A stretch of DNA of 5,910 bases from an uncultured Clostridia bacterium (GTDB taxonomy: Bacteria; Bacillota; Clostridia; TANB77; CAG-508), in NCBI GenBank assembly GCA_947632745.1, contig CANRQH010000085.1, positions 1 to 5,910 of the forward strand, read 5' to 3'. This document shows, one piece after another, positions 1-4,647 of the stretch. The notes beneath the pieces were generated by a model. The model was not told the DNA's origin. It did no database searches and worked only from the letters and a program-made list of their open reading frames with translations. The first letter of the stretch is position 1. Every line of letters starts with the position of its first letter. The translations under genes were made by a program, and so were the position numbers.

Positions 1-23
1 ATTTTCATTTTTTTCTTTTCCAT
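1..23 (-). CDS. 5' end of a c-di-GMP-riboswitch-controlled gene (cut off by window edge)
   Basis: Only the first seven codons are visible (MEKKKMK), starting from an ATG at 23-21. The start is well supported: GGGAGG lies at 37-32, eight bases upstream, in a leader carrying a recognisable c-di-GMP-I aptamer and a perfect promoter. The lysine-rich beginning would suit the n-region of a secreted or membrane protein, and genes under this riboswitch class often encode surface, adhesion, pilus or motility proteins, but that is inference from the family. Nothing in seven residues identifies the product. The gene is on the same strand as the suf-mnmA genes upstream but has its own promoter, so it is a separate transcription unit unless mnmA transcripts read through. 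Confidence 0.75.
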
Positions 24-29
24 AAAAAA

Positions 30-55
30 TACCTCCCTTTTTTATTTGGAAGGCA
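30..55 (-). promoter_or_regulatory. Riboswitch expression platform: SD-sequestering hairpin
   Basis: On the minus strand CCTTCC (53-48) can pair with the Shine-Dalgarno GGGAGG (37-32) across a 10-base A-rich loop, with one U-G wobble. G54-U31 and U55-A30 extend the helix to eight pairs. The 5' side of this helix (TTGCCTT) is also the 3' strand of aptamer helix P1. Ligand-stabilised P1 and the SD-blocking hairpin therefore exclude each other, which predicts that c-di-GMP exposes the ribosome binding site (translation ON). There is no T-tract between the aptamer and the gene, so a transcriptional terminator platform is unlikely. The pairing is read directly; the direction of control is inferred. 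Confidence 0.6.
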
Positions 56-127
56 ACCTAGCTATCTTGAGGATATAATCCTTTTAGACCTATGGCTTTG
101 CGTCATAAACTTTCGTTTACTTTGCTT
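47..127 (-). ncRNA. Cyclic-di-GMP-I (GEMM-I) riboswitch aptamer
   Basis: The minus-strand leader carries the GEMM-I signature in order. P1 5' strand AAGCAA is at 126-121. P2 is GTAAAC / GTTTAT (120-115 with 110-105), closed by the GNRA tetraloop GAAA (114-111). The highly conserved GACGCAAAGCC follows at 104-94. P3 contains GGTCTAA (90-84) and a terminal hairpin AGGAT-TAT-ATCCT, and the junction and P1 3' strand read GATAGCTAGGTTGCC (66-52). The GAAA loop and the TCTAA / CAAGA receptor region fit the known tetraloop-receptor contact. The second messenger binds at the three-helix junction. Pairing and conserved blocks are seen directly; ligand identity comes from family knowledge. Confidence 0.93.
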
Positions 128-142
128 TTTACATCTACTATA

Positions 143-171
143 ATTATACCATCTTTGGCATTTTATGTCAA
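143..171 (-). promoter_or_regulatory. Consensus sigma-A promoter driving the riboswitch transcript
   Basis: TTGACA (171-166), a spacer of exactly 17 bases, then TATAAT (148-143): a perfect vegetative promoter. Transcription should start near 136, about nine bases before the aptamer's P1, giving a leader of roughly 113 nt. The spacing places the whole aptamer in the transcript and nothing else. A perfect promoter suggests that control of the downstream gene is left largely to the riboswitch. Confidence 0.9.
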
Positions 172-180
172 TTTTTTTGT

Positions 181-214
181 AAATAGTTACAACTTCGCAA
201 AATAAAAACTATTT
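181..214. terminator. Inverted repeat after mnmA, weak or plus-strand terminator
   Basis: AAATAGTT (181-188 on the plus strand) and AACTATTT (207-214) are perfect 8-base arms around an 18-base loop just beyond the mnmA stop. On the minus strand the hairpin is followed by an A-run, not a T-run, so it is a poor intrinsic terminator for mnmA. On the plus strand it runs into TTTTTT. It may act as an mRNA 3' stabiliser or a weak bidirectional terminator. No better mnmA terminator is visible. Confidence 0.25.
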
Positions 215-215
215 T

Positions 216-1271
216 TTAGTCATTTATTTTTCCTCCACCAACTACTATATCTCCTATGTAAAATACTGCTGATTGACCTGGTGTTAATGCTCTAGCTGGT
301 TCGTTAAATTCAACCTTTATTTTATTTTCTTTTTGTATTATCTTTGCTTTTGAAGTTTTAGTAGAATATCTTGTTTTTACATCTACTTCTAGCCAATCTT
401 TAATTTCATCAAATAAAAGTAAATTTATATCTTCTACTATTACTTCTTTTTTATAAAGTTCATTTTCTTCTCCAACAATTACTTCATTCTTTTCTTTGTT
501 AAATCCTAATACAAATAATGGTACTTTGTATGATATTCCAAGACCTTTTCTTTGACCTATTGTGTAATTATATAAACCAGTATGCTTTCCTAGCACTTCT
601 CCTTTAGAATTTACTATATTTCCTTCTTTTGGTCTTAAGTTAGAATTGTTTTCTAAGAATTTTTTATAGTTTCCATCTGGCACAAAGCATATATCTTCAC
701 TATCTGGCTTATTTGCAACTTTTAGGTTATGTTCTCTTGCAATTTCTCTTATTTGTTCTTTATTTTCAAAATCTGAAAGTGGAAATACTATATGTTCAAG
801 TAATTCTTTTGGTATATTCCATAAAACATAGCTTTGATCTTTTTTTCCTGCATTTGATTTTTTTAGTACCCATCTTCCATATTCATTACTATATTCAGTT
901 TTAGCATAATGTCCTGTTGCAATATAGTTACAACCTAGCTCTTTTGCCTTTTCATACATAAAACCAAATTTCATATATTTGTTACATTCTATACATGGAT
1001 TTGGGGTTTTGCAGTCTGCATAACAATTTATAAAATCTTCTATTACATTTTTTTTAAACTCTTCTTTACAATTAAAGGTAAAGTGTGGAATTCCTAATGA
1101 ATTACATACATTTTTTGCATCTATGTATGTATTGGTATTGCAACAGCTACTTCCTGCAAATAGCTCTAAAGTTGTTCCTATTACTTCATAACCTTTTTCT
1201 TTTAAAAGAAGTGCTGAAACACTACTGTCTACTCCTCCACTCATGCCTAGTAGTACTTTTTTATTTTCCAT
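216..1271 (-). CDS. mnmA: tRNA-specific 2-thiouridylase MnmA
   Basis: This 351-residue protein has the usual family length. MnmA activates U34 of Lys, Glu and Gln tRNAs with ATP and inserts sulfur to give s2U34 in the cytoplasm. The ATP-pyrophosphatase PP-loop SGGVDSS is at residues 11-17. The catalytic region PNPCIEC supplies Cys93 and Cys96, the tRNA-binding motif YNYTIGQRKGLG is in the second half, and the second catalytic cysteine is Cys195 in DSEDICF. Together C93, C96 and C195 match the three-cysteine set reported to hold an Fe-S cluster in some MnmA proteins. The start is fixed by GAGGAG six bases upstream of the ATG. The gene begins 26 bases after the sufU stop and is surely cotranscribed with it. 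Lying next to a cysteine desulfurase and a sulfur carrier, it is a natural consumer of their sulfur. It appears intact. Confidence 0.97.
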   Translation of the reverse strand: MENKKVLLGMSGGVDSSVSALLLKEKGYEVIGTTLELFAGSSCCNTNTYIDAKNVCNSLGIPHFTFNCKEEFKKNVIEDFINCYADCKTPNPCIECNKYMKFGFMYEKAKELGCNYIATGHYAKTEYSNEYGRWVLKKSNAGKKDQSYVLWNIPKELLEHIVFPLSDFENKEQIREIAREHNLKVANKPDSEDICFVPDGNYKKFLENNSNLRPKEGNIVNSKGEVLGKHTGLYNYTIGQRKGLGISYKVPLFVLGFNKEKNEVIVGEENELYKKEVIVEDINLLLFDEIKDWLEVDVKTRYSTKTSKAKIIQKENKIKVEFNEPARALTPGQSAVFYIGDIVVGGGKIND

Positions 1272-1297
1272 CCATTTCTCCTCGTTATTGTTAGATG

Positions 1298-1738
1298 CTA
1301 ATTTTTGTTAAAATTCTTTAGCATGTCCTCCATCGTATGCCAAGCAAGCAAAGCACATTTAACTCTAGCTGGCATATTTGACACATTTCTAAATGCTATA
1401 GCATCTTCTAATTTTTTTAATTCTTCTTCATCTGTTGTTTCTCTTTTAATCATTTCTATAAAAGTTTTTATTATATCTTTAGCTTCTTCTATAGTTTTAC
1501 CTTTTAAAGTATCTATCATTATAGACGTAGAAGCTTGTGATATTGCACAGCCATGACCAGAAAAAGCCATGTCTTCTATTATGTTGCCATTCATTTTTAA
1601 CTCTAATGTTATTTCATCCCCACAATTTGGGTTATGTCCCATTTCTGAAAAATCTGCTTTTTCCAATTTTCTTTTATTATAGGAGTTCATGCTATGCTCC
1701 ATTATTAATTCATTGTAAACATCTGTTAAATCTTCCAT
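1298..1738 (-). CDS. sufU: SufU, zinc-dependent sulfurtransferase partner of SufS
   Basis: This 146-residue protein has the U-shaped IscU/NifU-N fold family motifs. The zinc ligands of the SufU type are all present: Cys39 and Asp41 in NPNCGD, Cys64 in GHGCAIS and Cys128 in PARVKCA. The insert between Cys64 and Cys128 that separates SufU from IscU is also present. SufU accepts persulfide sulfur from the SufS cysteine and passes it towards the SufBCD scaffold. An in-frame ATG lies eleven codons further upstream (1771), but GAAAGG ends seven bases before the ATG at 1738 and homologues begin with MEDLxxLYxEvI-like sequence, so 1738 is preferred. The gene is separated from sufS by an independent small-gene unit with its own terminator, so it probably needs a promoter in 1740-1800. 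The stop is TAG. Confidence 0.95.
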   Translation of the reverse strand: MEDLTDVYNELIMEHSMNSYNKRKLEKADFSEMGHNPNCGDEITLELKMNGNIIEDMAFSGHGCAISQASTSIMIDTLKGKTIEEAKDIIKTFIEMIKRETTDEEELKKLEDAIAFRNVSNMPARVKCALLAWHTMEDMLKNFNKN

Positions 1739-1764
1739 AAAAATACCTTTCTTTTTTATTTTTG

Positions 1765-1793
1765 TTGACAATTATTATATTATGTGTTAATAT
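1765..1793 (+). promoter_or_regulatory. Candidate plus-strand promoter for a convergent antisense RNA
   Basis: TTGACA (1765-1770), a 17-base spacer, then TAATAT (1788-1793, four of six consensus bases); a full TATAAT at 1791-1796 would be 20 bases from the -35. Start would be near 1800. No protein gene lies on the plus strand downstream, but a strong plus-strand intrinsic terminator follows at 1839-1878, which supports real transcription here. The -35 is perfect; the -10 is ambiguous in this very AT-rich stretch. Confidence 0.5.
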
Positions 1794-1799
1794 AATAAT
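1771..1799. repeat. Perfect 12-base AT-only inverted repeat, possible operator
   Basis: ATTATTATATTA (1771-1782) and TAATATAATAAT (1788-1799) are exact inverted arms around TGTGT. Both arms contain a -10-like TATAAT, one per strand. The element lies between the antisense -35 and the small-gene terminator and upstream of sufU. It could be an operator, overlapping divergent or convergent -10 boxes, or a simple AT-rich dyad. For sufU, a minus-strand TATAAT at 1779-1774 has only a weak -35 (TTATAT, 18 bases away). Confidence 0.4.
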
Positions 1800-1877
1800 A
1801 TAAAAGATAAGAGCTATGCCCTTATCTCTTGGTTGGGTGAGATTTATCTGTGGGATAAATCTCTATTTTTCTTTTTT
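1800..1877 (+). ncRNA. Candidate antisense RNA (type I antitoxin-like)
   Basis: A plus-strand transcript of about 75-80 nt is bounded by the promoter at 1765-1793 and the terminator hairpin at 1839-1863. It would have two stem-loops: AGATAAGAGC / GCCCTTATCT (1805-1814 with 1818-1827, loop TAT) and the terminator stem. It is fully complementary to the last 18 codons, the stop and the terminator of the small membrane-peptide mRNA. This is the convergent, 3'-overlapping arrangement known for txpA/RatA and bsrG/SR4. It is inferred from signals; no expression evidence is possible here. Confidence 0.45.
1801..1827 (-). terminator. Intrinsic terminator of the small membrane-peptide mRNA
   Basis: On the minus strand AGATAAGGGC (1827-1818) pairs with GCTCTTATCT (1814-1805) around the loop ATA: ten pairs with one G-U. 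It is followed by TTTATATTATT. The stem overlaps the peptide's TAA stop (1824-1822). It should end the mRNA near 1798 and so separates this unit from sufU. Confidence 0.65.
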
Positions 1878-1983
1878 GAGAAACATATTTTATTGCATAT
1901 CTGTTTTTTGAACAAATATGTACTAAAAATGCTAACCCAATAAAGAAAGCTATTAATATTAATAAGAGACTTACTAACCTCAT
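1822..1983 (-). CDS. 53-residue single-span membrane peptide, type I toxin-like
   Basis: I do not recognise a named family. The peptide begins MRLVSLLLIL; residues 3-23 form one strongly hydrophobic helix, and the rest is a basic, hydrophilic tail with a KNRYAIKY stretch and an SHPTKR end. The start is chosen because GAAGGAGG (2000-1993) lies nine bases before this ATG. A longer in-frame start at 2040 lies inside a leader hairpin and has no ribosome site. Size, one transmembrane helix with a charged tail, own promoter, a leader that hides the SD, own terminator and a convergent antisense signal all match type I toxins such as TxpA or BsrG in plan, though I see no clear sequence identity. It could instead be an ordinary small membrane protein whose expression is controlled by its leader. 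It interrupts the suf operon between sufS and sufU. Confidence 0.75.
   Translation of the reverse strand: MRLVSLLLILIAFFIGLAFLVHICSKNRYAIKYVSQKRKIEIYPTDKSHPTKR
1839..1878 (+). terminator. Strong plus-strand intrinsic terminator inside the small ORF
   Basis: GAGATTTATC (1839-1848) and GATAAATCTC (1854-1863) form a perfect ten-pair stem around TGTGG, followed by TATTTTTCTTTTTT to 1877. Hairpin plus T-tract fit the plus strand only; on the minus strand it lies in coding sequence. A signal this clean opposite a small gene is the best single argument for an antisense transcript. Confidence 0.7.
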
Positions 1984-1986
1984 AGC

Positions 1987-2100
1987 AATTAACCTCCTTC
2001 TTTCGTATTTACATTTAAGCCTTTTAAAGCATAAATGCATAGATTAGTAGGCATTACATAGCTTACCAATCTATGCACTTATGCCTGAAGGAAGTTAATT
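1987..2100 (-). promoter_or_regulatory. Structured leader that buries the Shine-Dalgarno sequence
   Basis: Two nested foldbacks precede the small peptide. The outer one pairs the 14 bases at 2100-2087 with those at 2000-1987 (13 Watson-Crick pairs and one U-G), and the latter arm contains the whole SD GAAGGAGG. Inside it, 2084-2061 pairs with 2052-2029: 24 positions, with two G-U pairs and one A-C mismatch, around an 8-base loop. Translation should be off unless the outer helix is opened, by mRNA processing, 3' pairing or a trans factor. Such SD occlusion is typical of type I toxin mRNAs. No known riboswitch consensus was recognised. Confidence 0.65.
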
Positions 2101-2116
2101 TAACCAACCATAAAGT

Positions 2117-2145
2117 AATATACCATAGTTAAGGACTTATGTCAA
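2117..2145 (-). promoter_or_regulatory. Sigma-A promoter of the small membrane-peptide gene
   Basis: TTGACA (2145-2140), a 17-base spacer, TATATT (2122-2117). The start is expected near A2111, eleven bases before the SD-occluding helix begins. With the terminator at 1827-1801 this gives a monocistronic mRNA of about 310 nt. The -35 begins 22 bases after the sufS stop. Confidence 0.8.
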
Positions 2146-2167
2146 TAAAATTCGAACATTTTTTTGT

Positions 2168-3395
2168 TTATTTTTTAATAAATTTTTCAAACATTTTATA
2201 TGCTTTATTTAAAGCTTTAACCAAATTATCCACATCTTCTTTAGTATTATAAATGTAAAAAGACGCTCTACAAGTAGAGTCAATTCCTAAAAATCTCATA
2301 AGTGGCTGTGCACAGTGATTTCCGTGAACGCACACATACATTTTCGGAATCTAATATACTTGCAACATCATGTGGATGCACACCATTTACATTAAAAGAA
2401 ATAACACTAGAGTGATTTTCTTTATTTGGTGAAATATACAAAGTTAAATAATCTAATTTAGAAAGTTCTTCTACTGCGTACTGCACAACCTCCTCTTCTA
2501 TTTTTTGAATATTATCATATCCAATTTTTTCAATATAATCTATTGCGGCACCTAAACCTACTACTCCTTCAACATTTTGCGTTCCTGCTTCAAATTTATT
2601 TGGAAGTGGTGCAAATGTAGTATCTTGTTTATAAACATATTCTATCATGTCTCCACCCATTAAAAACGGAGTCATATTATTTAATATTTCTCTTTTTCCA
2701 TATAACACACCTATTCCAAGAGGTGAAAACATTTTATGTCCTGAAAATACGAAAAAGTCTGCATCTAAATCTTGAACATCAATTTTCATGTGTGGAATGC
2801 TTTGTGAACCATCAACAACAACTACTGCACCTTTTTTATGTGCATATTTTATAATACTTTTTACGTCATTTATTGTACCAGTTACATTAGAAACATAAGT
2901 AATACAAACTATTTTAGTCTTATCTGTAATCTTACTTTCTATTTCTTCTTTTGTTAACTCAAATTCAGAATTTATATACATATAATTTAGTTTACTTCCC
3001 GTTTGTTTGCATACTTTTTGCCATGGAACTAAATTAGAATGATGCTCCATTATGGAAATTACCACTTCATCATCTTTTTTTAAATTATTTAAACCATAAG
3101 AATACGCAATTAAATTTAAACTTTCAGTAGCATTTTTACTAAATATAATTTCTTCTCTATGTTTGGCATTAATAAAATTTGCTATTTTAGTTCTTGTATT
3201 TTCATAAATTTCAGTTGCTTCAATACTTAAGCTATATGCTCCTCTATGTGGATTTGCATTGTAATTTTTATAAAAATTTTCTATTGCATTTATTACCTGT
3301 ATTGGTTTTTGTGTTGTTGCACCACTATCTAAATAAGTTAAATTTCTATTTTTCAAAATTGGAAAATCATTTTTTATTTCTTCACTACTTATCAT
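2168..3395 (-). CDS. sufS: Cysteine desulfurase SufS, split by a +1 frameshift before the active-site Cys
   Basis: SufS is a PLP enzyme that turns cysteine into alanine and holds the sulfur as a persulfide for SufU. Visible features: HH at 118-119 stacking on PLP, Asp195 in VVDGSQS, and the PLP lysine Lys221 in SGHKMFSP. The zero frame runs 371 codons and stops at 2280 with a nonsense tail. Skipping one base at C2324 joins CGT TCA to GGA AAT CAC TGT and continues RSGNHCAQPLMRFLG to a TAA at 2170-2168. This gives 408 residues, the normal length, with catalytic Cys361. Without the shift the enzyme lacks its cysteine and about 48 C-terminal residues. The shift site is CACGGAAA (2326-2319), identical to that in sufD. 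The ribosome site is AGAGAGG, five bases before the ATG. Options are a programmed shift, a sequencing error or a real mutation. Confidence 0.93.
2319..2330 (-). other. Putative +1 frameshift site in sufS (CGT TCA C GGA AA)
   Basis: Zero-frame codons are CGT TCA CGG AAA. Homology demands CGT TCA, skip C2324, GGA AAT. CGG is codon 358 and the reading frame moves +1 there. The 8-mer CACGGAAA (2326-2319) recurs at the sufD site in the same phase. Confidence 0.6.
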
Positions 3396-3465
3396 ACTTA
3401 CCTCTCTTTTTTTTCATTTAAAAATAGCTCTTAATATCATATTTTATAAATCTATTCTTTAAATT

Positions 3466-3500
3466 CAAAAAATCATTATATTTTTATATGATGCTTTTTG
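3466..3500 (-). terminator. AT-rich hairpin between sufD and sufS, possible attenuator
   Basis: On the minus strand CAAAAA and TTTTTG flank ATCAT / ATGAT arms and a short A-T inner stem with small bulges, ending in a TTTTTT run. It resembles a weak intrinsic terminator in both directions and may lower sufS relative to sufBD or mark a processing site. The stem has almost no G-C pairs, so it is weak. The rest of this 123-base gap holds a GC-rich patch (GGGGACGGAGAC) next to the sufD stop and the sufS ribosome site. Confidence 0.3.
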
Positions 3501-3518
3501 TCTCCGTCCCCAAAATCA

Positions 3519-4575
3519 TCAATCTAGTCTATTATCTATTTCTTCTAAAATTTTATCTCTTAATTCTTGATTTTTTATATTTTGAATTATTTTATTAAAT
3601 TTTGCTCTAACTAATAATTTCATTGCTTCTTTTTCATTAAATCCTCTGCTCATGATATAGAATAATTCCTTTTCTCCCACTTTTCCTGCACTTGATGCGT
3701 GATTTCCTTCTACATCTTCTTCTGAACATAATAGCATTGGAAGTGCAAGGGATTTTGCAGTATCTGAAAGCAACATACAAAATTCGTTTTCGTTTCCGTG
3801 TAGCTTTTTTACAACCTTTTTTGAAGTCTATTGTTCCTTTAAAATGTTTTTTGCTATTGTCTTTTAAAGCTCCTTGAACATCTATGTCTATGTTTGATTT
3901 TTCTCCTCTTAATTCTGCAATATAGTTTAAATCAAATATCTGATTTTCTTTTCCTAGATAAATTGTGTTTAGATTATTGTTTACATTTTTTCCTATTATA
4001 TTTGAATAGTAATTTGTTATACTTTCTTTTCCACCAAAATCAACTATGCAAAAGTTTACTTTTGAATTTTGTTCTAATGTGTTTTCAATTGCTATGAAAT
4101 TGCTAGATTTGGTGTTCATAAAATTTACTATTATTACATCTATATTAGAATTTTCTTTTGCATTTACTCTAATTGCTCCATTATGATAAGCTTGCAAGCC
4201 TTCCTCATCTATATATTTTACTATAATTGTAGATTTTGTATTTTCTTCTGCTACAATTTCTATGTTATCTACTAATGTATTGTTTTCAATATCAAACTTA
4301 AATTCTATTTGAGTTTCGCTATTTTCTTTGCCTTTTGCAATTAATTTTAAGTTTTTATTTGAATGAAAATTTATTTGATTTGTAAGAACTTCATTTAATC
4401 CATAAGTTAAATTTATTTTGCTTGCATCTTGCTCTATATCAACATTTGTAGTATCTGCAGTTATTGTTATATTATTAAATTCTGAAACTTTTTCTAAAAC
4501 TTTAATATCTTCTATACTTATATTGTTTATAGCAAAATTTTTCGCTGTTCTTACAGGCGTTTCATTTAATATCAT
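3519..4575 (-). CDS. sufD: Fe-S assembly scaffold protein SufD, split by a +1 frameshift
   Basis: SufD is the beta-helix partner of SufB in the SufBC2D scaffold. The zero frame runs from ATG 4575 for 312 codons, but after KKAT (residues 256-259) it becomes a basic nonsense tail and stops at 3637. Skipping one base at C3798 joins ACA to GGA AAC and gives GNENEFCMLLSD, then the conserved C-terminal block CSEEDVEGNHASSAG (with the family histidine) and LFYIMSRGFNEKEA, ending at a TGA (3521-3519). The joined product is 351 residues, normal for clostridial SufD. The long N-terminal part is divergent, as usual. Ribosome site GAAAGGA precedes the ATG; sufB ends 72 bases upstream. The shift site CACGGAAA (3800-3793) is identical to that in sufS. 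It may be a programmed shift, an assembly error or decay. Confidence 0.9.
3793..3804 (-). other. Putative +1 frameshift site in sufD (GCT ACA C GGA AA)
   Basis: Zero-frame codons are GCT ACA CGG AAA. The homologous frame needs ACA, skip C3798, GGA AAC. CGG is codon 260. Two A6 runs just upstream (3822-3817 and 3810-3805) could also allow indels, but only the skip at CGG keeps the expected KKATGNENE junction. Confidence 0.55.
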
Positions 4576-4647
4576 TTTGATTTCCTTTCTTTATATACTC
4601 AACATTCAATTAAAATGACATTTTGAGTTTATTTATATTTTCGTTTT

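Noticed and set aside
713..1294. Plus-strand open frames opposite mnmA and other long genes
   Set aside because: They are shadows of highly AT-rich genes, rich in Leu and Phe, without ribosome sites or recognisable domains.
1739..1771. Longer SufU start at 1771 adding eleven residues (MSTKIKKKGIF)
   Set aside because: The added residues are lysine-rich translation of the ribosome-site region; GAAAGG sits correctly for the ATG at 1738, and the family N-terminus matches MEDLTDVYNEL.
1984..2040. Extended N-terminus of the small membrane peptide from 2040
   Set aside because: That ATG lies in the long leader hairpin, has no ribosome site, and would run through the SD that clearly serves the ATG at 1983.
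2280..2290. sufS ending at 2280 as the authentic C-terminus
   Set aside because: The last 14 residues are unlike any SufS; the +1 frame gives NHCAQPLMRFLG and a full normal C-terminus to 2168.
3519..3776. Separate 85-residue gene starting MLLSDTAKS
   Set aside because: It is the conserved SufD C-terminus; the true frame extends upstream through GNENEFC into the CGG site, and no ribosome site precedes this internal Met.
3805..3822. Programmed -1 frameshift at the A6 runs in sufD
   Set aside because: The downstream frame is +1 relative to the zero frame; a -1 slip leads into the wrong frame. Gain or loss of bases by slippage remains an alternative but not a -1 ribosomal shift.
4598..4627. Inverted repeat CTCAA / TTGAG between sufB and sufD as a terminator
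   Set aside because: The stem is short and interrupted by a five-base bulge, has no convincing T-tract, and sufD has a good ribosome site immediately after; operon continuity is more likely.
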